Positions 9,141 through 16,636 of a stretch of 64,000 bases of DNA are shown piece by piece; position 1 is the first letter of the stretch, and every line of letters begins with the position of its first letter. The translations under genes were made by a program, and so were the position numbers. This stretch comes from Maritimibacter sp. Lineage in GTDB: Bacteria; Pseudomonadota; Alphaproteobacteria; Rhodobacterales; Rhodobacteraceae. The notes below the pieces were generated by a model. It was not told where the DNA came from. It searched no databases and saw nothing but the letters and a program-made list of their open reading frames with translations. The stretch covers positions 62,001 through 126,000 of the forward strand of contig NZVC01000057.1 of the NCBI GenBank assembly GCA_002701395.1, given 5' to 3'.

Positions 9141-9587
9141 TTAATCCTCTTCATCCAGCCGCAGCCGGATCGCCCGAAGGACGGGAAGCGCCGCGCGCAC
9201 CTTGTCGGACCCGATATCCTCGACCATGCCCGACACGGCGTCGGCGATCACCTGAAACGCCTCGTCGCAGGCCCGGCGTCCGGCGGGGCTGATCGCGACG
9301 AACTTGCGCCGCGCGTCGTCCCAGTCGGGACGGATGTGAACATAGCCCGCCCACGCCAGCTTGTTCACCGTGTTCGTCATCGCCCCGCGGGTGACGTGAA
9401 ACACGCGGGCCAGCTGGCCGGGCGTCTTTTCCTCGCGGGATTTCGACAGGTGGTTCAGCACCGAAAAGTGGCTAAGCTCCATCCCCTTCGGCAGCACGCG
9501 CGCCAGTTTCACCCGTGCCATCTGGTCGGCCATGAAGATCTCGCTGAACAGCGCGACCGATAGGTTATCCTGTGCGTTGTCGTTCAT
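9141..9587 (-). CDS. MarR-family transcriptional regulator
   Basis: A 148-residue winged-helix regulator. Residues ~55-84 form the DNA-reading helix-turn-helix (TPGQLARVFHVTRGAMTNTV), followed by a wing (WDDARRKFVAISPAGR) with the conserved DxR pattern. Its first 4 nt overlap the end of the upstream nitrilase-family gene, so it is expressed with that amidase and glutaredoxin. The ligand and targets are not evident. Confidence 0.9.
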   Translation of the reverse strand: MNDNAQDNLSVALFSEIFMADQMARVKLARVLPKGMELSHFSVLNHLSKSREEKTPGQLARVFHVTRGAMTNTVNKLAWAGYVHIRPDWDDARRKFVAISPAGRRACDEAFQVIADAVSGMVEDIGSDKVRAALPVLRAIRLRLDEED

Positions 9588-10417
9588 GCCGGTGGCCCGA
9601 AGTCACGGTCGTGCTGCAGCGACGGCACCTTGCCCCGCGCGTCATCGACCTGCGCAAGGTCGACATCGACATAGCCGATGCCCGGCCCGTCGCCGCCATC
9701 GTACAGAACTTCGCCCCACGGGGACACCGCCAGCGAATGGCCCCAAGTCCGCCGCGCCTTACCTTCGGTCGCCGGGTGGCTGCCGCACTGCGCCGCCGCC
9801 AGAACGTAGGCGCCGCATTCGATGGCCCGCGCGCGCAGCAGGCTTTCCCAGTGCGCCGCGCCGGTCACCGGTGAAAACGCCGACGGCGCCAGCAGGATCT
9901 GCGCCCCGGCCTGCGAAAGCTGCCGGTACAGAGACGGAAATCGCATGTCGTAGCACACCGTCAGGCCGATTGCGCCGATGTCGGTCCGAGCCAGCACCGC
10001 CCGGTCGCCGGGGCGATAGCCCGCGGATTCGCGATAGCTTTCGGTGTCAGAGATCACCACGTCGAACATGTGGATCTTGTCATACCACGCTGCGATGCGT
10101 CCGTCCGGTGCGATCAGGAAGGACCTGTTGGCAAACCGCCCGTCCGGGTCGTCGGTCTTCAGCGCAAGCGAGCCGATGTTCAGCCAGACGCCAAGCTCTG
10201 CCGCAAGGTCGCGCAGCGCGGCCAGCGTCGCGTCGTCGTCCTGCCGCTGCAACACGGCCTGCTGCCGCGCGCGGCTGGCAGAGACGCAATTGGTCACCTC
10301 GGGGGTCAGCACCAGCGCGGCACCCTCGGACGCGGCCGTACGCACATCCTTCAATGTCGAAACAAGATTGGCCCCGGGATCGTCCGAGGCCGTCATCTGG
10401 ATCAGCGCGACACGCAC
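9584..10417 (-). CDS. Carbon-nitrogen hydrolase (Nit2/omega-amidase-like)
   Basis: A 277-residue nitrilase-superfamily amidase. The catalytic triad is visible: Glu40 (LTPE), Lys114 (WYDKIHMFD) and Cys155 (GLTVCYDMRFP). The WYDKIHMFDV and CYDMRFPSLYR motifs place it in the Nit1/Nit2 branch, whose members repair deaminated glutathione or hydrolyse alpha-ketoglutaramate. It begins at a GTG (10415-10417) that shares one base with the glutaredoxin stop codon. This glutathione-linked neighbour supports a deaminated-glutathione amidase role (inference). Confidence 0.9.
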   Translation of the reverse strand: MRVALIQMTASDDPGANLVSTLKDVRTAASEGAALVLTPEVTNCVSASRARQQAVLQRQDDDATLAALRDLAAELGVWLNIGSLALKTDDPDGRFANRSFLIAPDGRIAAWYDKIHMFDVVISDTESYRESAGYRPGDRAVLARTDIGAIGLTVCYDMRFPSLYRQLSQAGAQILLAPSAFSPVTGAAHWESLLRARAIECGAYVLAAAQCGSHPATEGKARRTWGHSLAVSPWGEVLYDGGDGPGIGYVDVDLAQVDDARGKVPSLQHDRDFGPPA

Positions 10418-10674
10418 TAGCCTTTCAGCAGCGGATCAAGCTTGCCCGCCCGGTCCAGTGCCATCAGGTCGTCGCAACCGCCAACATGGATGTCGCCCAC
10501 GAAAATCTGCGGCACGGTGTAGCCGCCGTTCGCACGCTTCATCATCTGCTGCCGCTTGTCGGAATCGCCGGAAACGTCAATCTCGGTGAAATCGACGCCC
10601 TTCGTGCTGAGAAGACGCTTGGCCATCATGCAGAAACCGCATGTGGGTGTGGTGTAAATCTCGACAGTCTGCAT
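10417..10674 (-). CDS. grxC: Glutaredoxin 3
   Basis: An 85-residue cytosolic dithiol glutaredoxin with active site Cys12-Gly-Phe-Cys15, the cis-Pro motif TVPQIF and the GGCDDL glutathione-binding stretch. It reduces protein disulfides and glutathione mixed disulfides. The typical glutaredoxin active site is CPYC; CGFC is a known variant. The gene is coupled to the downstream nitrilase-family gene by a one-base stop/start overlap, and follows comF by 36 nt. Confidence 0.94.
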   Translation of the reverse strand: MQTVEIYTTPTCGFCMMAKRLLSTKGVDFTEIDVSGDSDKRQQMMKRANGGYTVPQIFVGDIHVGGCDDLMALDRAGKLDPLLKG

Positions 10675-10710
10675 GGATCCCGTTTCCTGCTTTGGGGCGA
10701 CTATAGGGAT

Positions 10711-11433
10711 CTAGGCATCCTTCGCAACGCGTGCCAGTGCCAAGACACAGACCGATTGTGCACCTGCGGCAAATGACGCCTCTGTCGCTGCGGAAAGCGT
10801 CGCGCCAGAGGTCAGGACATCGTCGATCAGCAGGATCGGGCGGCCCGCCAGCCGGTGTTCAGCGGTCGGCGCGGGCTGGATCGCGCCGGACAGGTTGCTG
10901 AACCGGGCCTCGACGCTCATCCCGTCCTGAACCCGCGTTCCGCGCACCCGGCGCAGCAGACCGGGCAGATAGGCGTGGCGCGTCCGCGAGGCGACCGCCT
11001 GCGCCAGCATGGCCGCTTGGTTATAGCGCCGTTTCACCAGCCGGGTGTAATGCGCGGGCACCGGGACGATGACCGCGTCCGGCAAAAGGCAGGGGCCTGC
11101 GACCGCCTCAAGCCACCGGCTTGCCGGACGGACAAGGTCCAGCCGGTCACCATGCTTCAACGCCAGAACCAACCGGCGCCCGTTGTCGCGATACACCAAC
11201 GCCGACCGCCCCCGCAGCCACGGGCGTTCGATCCGCATGCAGTCGTCGCACGTCACCACCGACCCGTCGGACTCTCCCGGTAGCGGCACGCCGCACAGGT
11301 CGCAGACCAGCCCGGTGATGAACGGCGTTTCCCGCCAGCAGGCGCCGCACAGGTTGAACGCATCCTCGACCAGCGCCCCGCAGCTGACACACTGCGGCGG
11401 ATAGGCAAGACGAAGAAGGCTTTGCATTCCCAC
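10711..11433 (-). CDS. comF: ComF family phosphoribosyltransferase-like protein
   Basis: A 240-residue protein with two N-terminal zinc-knuckle Cys pairs (Cys15/18 with Cys29/32, then Cys44/47) and a C-terminal phosphoribosyltransferase fold with the PRPP loop ILLIDDVLTSGATL. In competent bacteria ComF acts in import of single-stranded DNA. Its role in alphaproteobacteria is unclear. The start is the GTG at 11433, with AGGAG 6 nt upstream; the ATG two codons later is too far from it. It heads a leftward run comF-grxC-amidase-marR. Confidence 0.88.
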   Translation of the reverse strand: MGMQSLLRLAYPPQCVSCGALVEDAFNLCGACWRETPFITGLVCDLCGVPLPGESDGSVVTCDDCMRIERPWLRGRSALVYRDNGRRLVLALKHGDRLDLVRPASRWLEAVAGPCLLPDAVIVPVPAHYTRLVKRRYNQAAMLAQAVASRTRHAYLPGLLRRVRGTRVQDGMSVEARFSNLSGAIQPAPTAEHRLAGRPILLIDDVLTSGATLSAATEASFAAGAQSVCVLALARVAKDA

Positions 11434-11473
11434 GGCACACTCCTAGATAAGCGGCCTGATCCGGGGGACCCGC

Positions 11474-12313
11474 ATGACCACCGACCTGACCGACCGATCC
11501 GCACTGATCCGTTCCCGCGAAAGGGCCGCCGCGGGCGATCCCGCGCTGTTCCTGCAGCAGGACGCGGCCGACGACATTCAGGAAAGGCTGGAACTGGTTA
11601 ACAGGACGTTTACGTCACCTGCCGTCGTCACCCCGTGGCCCGATCTTTGGGGCGCGCGCCTGCCCGGGGCGAAGGTGATCGCGGACGAAGAGGTGCTGGC
11701 GCTGGACGAAGGCGCGCATGACCTCGTGATCCATTCCCTGTCGCTGCATTGGGCGAACGACCCGGTGGGCCAACTGGTTCAGGCCCGCCGCGCCCTGAAA
11801 CCCGACGGCCTGTTCCTTGGCGCCCTGTTCGGTGGCCGCACCCTGCACGAGTTGCGCGCCGCGCTGGCCGAGGCAGAAGCATCCGTCAGCGGCGGGCTGT
11901 CACCGCGCGTCCTTCCGATGGGAGAGATCCGCGACGTCGGCGCGCTGATGCAGCGCGCGGGTTTCGCGCTTCCGGTGGCGGACAACCTTGCCCGCAGCGT
12001 GACCTATGCCGATCCGCTGCGCCTGATGCTGGACCTGCGCGCGATGGGCGAAGCGAACGTGATGCAGGCCCGGGCAAAAGGCTTTACCCGGCGCGCGGTG
12101 CTGTTGGACGCCGCCCGGCGCTATGCCGAGGCCTACACGACGCCGGACGGCCGCGTTTCCGCAACGTTCGAGACGATATTTCTGACCGGCTGGGCCCCCG
12201 ACGCAAGCCAGCCGCAGCCGCTGCGCCCCGGCTCTGCCGCGCACCGGTTGGCCGACGCGCTGGACACGGCCGAGGTTCCGCTGGACGATCCTGCGACGCC
12301 TCGGCGCAATTGA
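11474..12313 (+). CDS. NDUFAF5/BioC-like SAM-dependent methyltransferase-fold protein
   Basis: A 279-residue class I methyltransferase-fold protein. The N-terminal RSRERAA stretch and the LVIHSLSLHWANDPVGQL segment are characteristic of the NDUFAF5 group; mitochondrial NDUFAF5 is a complex I assembly factor that hydroxylates an arginine. The usual glycine-rich SAM loop is weak here: the WPDLWGARLPGAKV region has no GxGxG. Such divergence fits the hydroxylase-like group more than BioC. A role in respiratory complex I maturation is inferred from homology only. It lies 40 nt from comF, divergently, and 53 nt upstream of hemH. Confidence 0.75.
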   Translation: MTTDLTDRSALIRSRERAAAGDPALFLQQDAADDIQERLELVNRTFTSPAVVTPWPDLWGARLPGAKVIADEEVLALDEGAHDLVIHSLSLHWANDPVGQLVQARRALKPDGLFLGALFGGRTLHELRAALAEAEASVSGGLSPRVLPMGEIRDVGALMQRAGFALPVADNLARSVTYADPLRLMLDLRAMGEANVMQARAKGFTRRAVLLDAARRYAEAYTTPDGRVSATFETIFLTGWAPDASQPQPLRPGSAAHRLADALDTAEVPLDDPATPRRN

Positions 12314-12366
12314 CCTCACGGCTCCCGTCTCTATCTGCCGGGGGAAAGAACAAGGGAAACGGGACG

Positions 12367-13431
12367 ATGAAAGACGACACCTTCGGCGCGGTGCGCCCCG
12401 AACACGCGCCCACGGACCACCCCGCGATTGTGCCCGAGAAGGTGGGTGTCCTGCTGGCGAACCTCGGCACGCCGGATGGCTACGACTATTGGTCGATGCG
12501 GCGCTACCTGAACGAGTTCCTGTCGGACCAGCGCGTCATCGACTATCCCAAGTGGAAATGGCAGCCGATCCTGCAAACGGTCGTGCTGGGCAAGCGGCCT
12601 TTCACCTCGGGCGCGGCGTACAAGACGATCTGGAACGAGGACGCGGGCGAAAGCCCCTTGATGACGATCACCAAGCAGCAGGCCGCCGGGATCACCGCCG
12701 AGATGAAGGCACGGTTCGGCGACAACGTCGTGGTCGATTACTGCATGCGCTACGGCAACCCGTCGACGGAATCGCGTCTGCAGGCGCTGCTGGACAAAGG
12801 CTGCCGCCGCATCCTGTTCTTCCCGCTGTACCCGCAATACGCAGGCGCCACGACGGCCACCGCGAACGATCAGTTCTTCCGCGCGCTGATGAAGCAGAAA
12901 TGGCAGCCCGCCTCGCGGACGGTGCCGCCTTATTTCGACCGCCCCGACTATATCGAGGCGCTGGCCAGTTCAGTCACGCGTGCCTATGCCGCGCTGGATC
13001 ATGAACCCGACGTGCTGGTGGCGTCCTATCACGGTCTGCCGAAGCGCTATCTGACCGAGGAAGGCGACCCCTACCATTGCCAGTGCCAGAAGACGACGCG
13101 GCTGCTGCGCGAGAAACTCGGCTGGGACAAGGCCAAGGCGATCACCACGTTCCAGTCGCGGTTCGGGCCCGAGGAATGGCTTCAGCCCTACACGGTGGAA
13201 GAGGTCGCGCGGCTGGCAGAATCCGGCAAGAAGCGCATCGCGGTGATCGCGCCCGCTTTCTCGGCGGATTGCATCGAAACGCTGGAAGAGATCAACGAAG
13301 AGATCCGGGAAAGCTTCGAGCACGCCGGTGGCGAAAGCTTTGCCTACATTCCGTGTCTAAACGACGACGCGGCGCATATCGCGGCGCTGTCGAACGCCAT
13401 CGCCGAGAACCTTGGCGGTTGGGTCGGCTGA
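12367..13431 (+). CDS. hemH: Ferrochelatase
   Basis: A 354-residue enzyme that inserts Fe2+ into protoporphyrin IX, the last step of protoheme synthesis. The metal-binding His222 (ASYHGLPKRY) and Glu304 (CIETLEEI) are present, as is the WLQPYT family signature at 271-276. The ATG at 12367 is preceded by AAGGGAA at good spacing; the frame remains open upstream but overlaps the methyltransferase gene. HemJ, the protoporphyrinogen oxidase, is also in this window (48 kb). A strong terminator follows. Confidence 0.97.
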   Translation: MKDDTFGAVRPEHAPTDHPAIVPEKVGVLLANLGTPDGYDYWSMRRYLNEFLSDQRVIDYPKWKWQPILQTVVLGKRPFTSGAAYKTIWNEDAGESPLMTITKQQAAGITAEMKARFGDNVVVDYCMRYGNPSTESRLQALLDKGCRRILFFPLYPQYAGATTATANDQFFRALMKQKWQPASRTVPPYFDRPDYIEALASSVTRAYAALDHEPDVLVASYHGLPKRYLTEEGDPYHCQCQKTTRLLREKLGWDKAKAITTFQSRFGPEEWLQPYTVEEVARLAESGKKRIAVIAPAFSADCIETLEEINEEIRESFEHAGGESFAYIPCLNDDAAHIAALSNAIAENLGGWVG

Positions 13432-13440
13432 GAAATGTAA

Positions 13441-13470
13441 AAAGGCGGTGGAGAACCACCGCCTTTTACT
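13441..13470. terminator. Bidirectional rho-independent terminator
   Basis: An 11-bp stem (AAAGGCGGTGG at 13441-13451, CCACCGCCTTT at 13456-13466) with an AGAA loop. A T-run follows rightward and an A/T stretch leftward (TTTTTACATT on the other strand). It ends hemH and probably the convergent small secreted protein gene as well. A second short palindrome, AAACCGTTCGGTTT, lies at 13472-13485. Confidence 0.88.
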
Positions 13471-13494
13471 TAAACCGTTCGGTTTGAACCGAAA

Positions 13495-13680
13495 TCAGTT
13501 CGAAGCCGCGGCAGCGATGACAAGCAGAGCCATCAGCGGAACCAGCAGGCCGGCGTTCGAGGACGAAGCAGCTTCCTCGACGACGATTTCGGGCTCGACA
13601 ACAACGACTTCGCCGTAGGAACCGGCGGAAGCGGTCGACGCAGCGGCTGCGAAGGCAGCGGCGAGTGCGACTTTTTTCAT
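13495..13680 (-). CDS. Small secreted or membrane-anchored protein of unknown function
   Basis: A 61-residue protein. The N-terminus MKKVALAAAFAAAASTASA is a signal peptide with an AXA cleavage site near residue 19. A short acidic Val/Glu/Pro stretch follows (EVVVVEPEIVVEE), then an Ala/Ser linker and a C-terminal hydrophobic helix (LLVPLMALLVIAAAAS). The mature form could therefore be a ~40-residue inner-membrane miniprotein with a periplasmic acidic face. GGAGG sits 9 nt before the ATG. I recall similar short proteins beside hemH in other Rhodobacteraceae, but no function. Convergent with hemH. Confidence 0.72.
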   Translation of the reverse strand: MKKVALAAAFAAAASTASAGSYGEVVVVEPEIVVEEAASSSNAGLLVPLMALLVIAAAASN

Positions 13681-13825
13681 TTCACAATCCTCCAGGATTT
13701 TGGATCTGGCTACGATATGGATACACGTGGAACGTATACTGTACCCCGCATTTCCGTCTAAGCACCAATGGTTAAGCAAGGCAAACCCATAGCGCCGCGC
13801 CGTCATCCGAAGCCGTGTCGTATCG

Positions 13826-14425
13826 TCAAATAAGCAACACTTGGGAGCCGACTTTGGCCAAGCCGAACAGCTCTTCGATGTGCTCGTTGTAAAGGCCGAT
13901 GCAGCCGTTGGAGGATTTCCGACCGATCTTGCGCGTGTCGTGGGTGCCATGAATTCGGTAATATGTCCACGACAGATACAGCGCGAACGGACCCAGCGGA
14001 TTGTCCGGGGCGCCGCCTTCCACAACCGCGGGCCATTCCGGGTTGCGCTTGCGCATGTTGGGCGTCGGGCGCCACGTCGGTTTAACCACCTTCTGCACCA
14101 CGCTGGTGCGGCCAAGGCGGGTCAGCTCGTCGCTCAGCGGGACCGAGGTCGGGTACAGCTTGTAGATCGACTGGTCCTCGGACCAGTAGTGCAAGGCACG
14201 CGACTTGGTGTCGACCAGGATCGCCCCGTTGCGGGTGTTGCTGAAATAGGGACGCCAATCCAGCGACCGGAAAACGGAAATGTTCCGGCTGTTGGCGGTG
14301 CTGACGGCCGTCTCGTACTGGGTGGTGCTTTGCGCGATGGCCGGTGCGGCAAGCCCCGTAAGCGCGGCGGCGCCGGTGCCCAGAAACAGGCGACGATCGA
14401 GATTACGTTTCGAATTTGATGCCAT
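13826..14425 (-). CDS. L,D-transpeptidase (YkuD family), exported
   Basis: A 199-residue cell-wall enzyme. The N-terminus carries a twin-arginine-like signal (LDRRLFLGTGAAALTG, cleavage after APAIAQ, about residue 32). The YkuD catalytic motif is complete: His159 in YRIHGTHD and Cys175 in SSNGCIGL. It makes 3-3 peptidoglycan crosslinks or attaches proteins to peptidoglycan. The start is the ATG at 14425, with GGAG 8 nt upstream. The upstream 164 nt to the divergent CAP gene hold no other gene; I see only an AT-richer stretch suitable for promoters. Confidence 0.92.
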   Translation of the reverse strand: MASNSKRNLDRRLFLGTGAAALTGLAAPAIAQSTTQYETAVSTANSRNISVFRSLDWRPYFSNTRNGAILVDTKSRALHYWSEDQSIYKLYPTSVPLSDELTRLGRTSVVQKVVKPTWRPTPNMRKRNPEWPAVVEGGAPDNPLGPFALYLSWTYYRIHGTHDTRKIGRKSSNGCIGLYNEHIEELFGLAKVGSQVLLI

Positions 14426-14589
14426 GACGCATCTCCAATTCATCTATGTTGCTGCGGCCGCATCATATGGCTACAAAGCCGCAATCGCAATTCTAACGAG
14501 CGTAAGCACGCCCTTATGCGGAGGTTCGATTTGATCACTCCGCACCGGCGAGCTAGTTGGTCCGTGTGTCAATTCTAGGGGTGCTCACA

Positions 14590-15192
14590 ATGATCCGTCC
14601 AATTCTTTCGCTGCTGACCTGCGTGGTGCTGCTGGCTGCCTGTGGCGGCCCGGCCATACAAACAAACGCCAATGGCGAGAGAATCTACAGTCTGTCGAAC
14701 GGCAACCAGGGGCCTGTGCAGCTTCGGATGCTCGATTCGGTCAACGCCCTTCGCAGCGCCAACGGCCTGCGTCCGCTGCAGCTGGATTCGTCTCTGAACG
14801 CCGCTGCGCTTACACATTCGCGTGATATGTCGCGCCAGGGTCGGCCGTGGCACTTCGGCGCCGACGGCTCGTCCCCGGTCGAGCGCGTTGTCGACGCCGG
14901 CTATACCAAGCGGATGCTGGGCGAGAACATCTCGGAGACCTACGAGACCGAGACGGAAACGCTGGCCGCATGGATGCAGGATCCGCTGACGCGAGGCACC
15001 GTCATGGCCCCCGAGGGCGAGGACATGGGCTTTGCCTTCCAGCAGGATGCCAACGGCAAGATCTGGTACACGCTTGTCGTCGGTGGCGGGCCCGTTCTGT
15101 CGGTCCTGTCCCCGGCCCCGCGCGCCAACACGGCGCCGCCTGCGCCAGCACCCACGGTGCCGGTGCCGACCACAGAGGCACCCGGCGTGTAA
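14590..15192 (+). CDS. CAP/SCP-domain lipoprotein
   Basis: A 200-residue exported protein with a lipobox (LLAAC, lipidated Cys18) and a CAP (SCP/PR1, PF00188) domain at about residues 45-160. The domain is recognised by NALRSANGLRPL, ALTHSRDMSRQGRPWHFG and the GENI motif. Bacterial CAP proteins are mostly of unknown activity. A low-complexity Pro/Ala/Thr tail (APRANTAPPAPAPTVP) ends the protein. The ATG at 14590 has AGGGG 8 nt upstream; the GTG at 14581 is inside that spacing. Flanked by two L,D-transpeptidase genes, so a peptidoglycan-associated role is plausible. Confidence 0.88.
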   Translation: MIRPILSLLTCVVLLAACGGPAIQTNANGERIYSLSNGNQGPVQLRMLDSVNALRSANGLRPLQLDSSLNAAALTHSRDMSRQGRPWHFGADGSSPVERVVDAGYTKRMLGENISETYETETETLAAWMQDPLTRGTVMAPEGEDMGFAFQQDANGKIWYTLVVGGGPVLSVLSPAPRANTAPPAPAPTVPVPTTEAPGV

Positions 15193-15200
15193 GAAAAACG

Positions 15201-15231
15201 AAACCCGGCCGCATCCGCAGCCGGGTTTTTT
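15201..15231 (+). terminator. Rho-independent terminator after CAP lipoprotein gene
   Basis: A 9-bp stem (AAACCCGGC at 15201-15209, GCCGGGTTT at 15220-15228) followed by a T-run. It directly follows the CAP gene and faces the second L,D-transpeptidase gene. Confidence 0.9.
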
Positions 15232-15253
15232 CGTGCCGGATTTCGTCCCTGTT

Positions 15254-15745
15254 TCAGGGATAAATGTCGATCACCGTTCCATCGCCGACCATCGCGTAGA
15301 TCTTTTCCATCTCGCGCTTCTTCACGGCGATACAGCCCGCGGTCCAGTCAAGGTTCTTGCGCTGGTCGCGGTTCACCTCGCCATGAATGAAGATGTCACC
15401 GCCGGGACTGCGCCCGTTCTTGGCGGCAAAAGCAACATCGTCGGTGTTGGGGTACGAGATCCCCAAAGACAGGTGGAACTTGCTGTTGGGGTTGCGGCGG
15501 TCGATGTAATACCGCCCCTCGGGCGTCTTGCCGTCGCCCTCGAACTGCTTGTGGCCGGCGGGCGCGAAGCCAAGGTCGATGTCATGCGTTGCCAGCACAG
15601 AGTCGTGGTGCAGCAGGTACATCTTCCGCTCGCCCTTGTAGACGACGATTCGCGTAACCTCCGGCCCGTTATAGGTCCGGAACTTTGAACAGGCGCCCAG
15701 CGCCAGCAGGATGCAAAGCGCCAGAACGACGCGGGTGTTTCTCAT
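15254..15745 (-). CDS. L,D-transpeptidase-family lipoprotein
   Basis: A 163-residue lipoprotein (lipobox LGAC, Cys19) with one YkuD domain. His121 (IFIHGEVN) and Cys138 (WTAGCIAV) form the catalytic pair. The small size and the GKTPEGRYYIDRRNPNS segment match the ErfK/YafK branch. YafK-type relatives in Escherichia coli (DpaA) are reported to cleave Lpp from peptidoglycan rather than form crosslinks, so either activity is possible. The start is the ATG at 15745, with AAGAGG 8 nt upstream. Confidence 0.88.
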   Translation of the reverse strand: MRNTRVVLALCILLALGACSKFRTYNGPEVTRIVVYKGERKMYLLHHDSVLATHDIDLGFAPAGHKQFEGDGKTPEGRYYIDRRNPNSKFHLSLGISYPNTDDVAFAAKNGRSPGGDIFIHGEVNRDQRKNLDWTAGCIAVKKREMEKIYAMVGDGTVIDIYP

Positions 15746-15811
15746 GAGACTGCCTCTTGGTGTTTTTTGGTTAAGATACCAAGAATCGCACACCCCGAGA
15801 ATAGCGAAGTC

Positions 15812-16588
15812 TCAGCCCTCGCGGTCGTCCAATTTCTTTTCGATCGCCGCCAGCCGCGCCAGAACCTCGTCGCGGTAGGTCCCGGTGGCCGCTTGGTCTT
15901 CCTCGTGGTGGGCGTCCTGCATCGAGTTCACGATCAGACCGACGATCAGGTTGGCGACCGTGAAGGTGGTCACGATGATGAACGGAACGAAGAAGATCCA
16001 CGCCTGCGGATAGATATCCATCACCGGGCGCACGATCCCCATCGACCAGCTTTCCAGCGTCATGATCTGGAACAGCGAATAGCCCGACCGCCCCAGCGTG
16101 CCGAACCATTCGGGAAAGGCGTCACCGAACAGCTTCGTCGACATCACCGCGCCGATGTAGAAGATCAGGCCCATCAGGAAGAACACCGAGGCCATGCCCG
16201 GAAGCGCGGTCAGAAAGCCTTCGATCACGCGACGCAGGCGCGGCACGCCGGACACCACGCGCAGAACCCGAAGGATCCGCAGCGCCCGCAGCACCGACAG
16301 CGTTTGCGCGCCCGGCACCAAAGAGATCCCGACGATCACGAAGTCGAACAGGTTCCAGCCATTGCGGAAGAAGCGCGGGCCGTGGGCGAAGATCTTCAGC
16401 ACCAGTTCGACCACAAAGATCGCAAGGCAGGCGCGGTCCAGCGCCACGACCAGCCCGCCAACGCGGGACATGACCGGATCATAGGTCTCTAGCCCAAGGA
16501 TGATGGCGTTGAACACGATCACCCCGGTGATGAAGTTGCGCACGTCATCCCGCGCGAGCCAACCCGCAAGCCGTTGCCGAACCGTCAT
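15812..16588 (-). CDS. Bacterial voltage-gated sodium channel (NavBac)
   Basis: A 258-residue single-domain six-helix channel, which functions as a tetramer in the inner membrane. The voltage sensor S4 carries Arg at 101, 104, 107 and 110 (RALRILRVLR), one every third residue. The selectivity filter TLESWSM (177-183) is the same as in the crystallised NavAb and in NavSp from Roseobacter relatives, and predicts Na+ selectivity. The S6 helix runs ~200-222, followed by an acidic neck and a C-terminal coiled-coil segment (~238-258) that would assemble the tetramer. In alkaliphiles such channels support pH homeostasis, motility and chemotaxis. Confidence 0.94.
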   Translation of the reverse strand: MTVRQRLAGWLARDDVRNFITGVIVFNAIILGLETYDPVMSRVGGLVVALDRACLAIFVVELVLKIFAHGPRFFRNGWNLFDFVIVGISLVPGAQTLSVLRALRILRVLRVVSGVPRLRRVIEGFLTALPGMASVFFLMGLIFYIGAVMSTKLFGDAFPEWFGTLGRSGYSLFQIMTLESWSMGIVRPVMDIYPQAWIFFVPFIIVTTFTVANLIVGLIVNSMQDAHHEEDQAATGTYRDEVLARLAAIEKKLDDREG

Positions 16589-16636
16589 GTAATCCTCTTG
16601 CCCTGTCCCTGCGTGCCCTGCCCCGTGCGCGATATG

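Noticed and set aside
9385-9402. parS-like half-site (ACGTGAAACA) in the marR gene
   Set aside because: Only the right half matches; the left half lacks TGTTTC. It is also 34 kb from the true sites.
13472-13485. AAACCGTTCGGTTT palindrome as a separate operator
   Set aside because: It lies at the 3' side of the terminator and next to a stop codon. It is more simply part of the convergent gene end.
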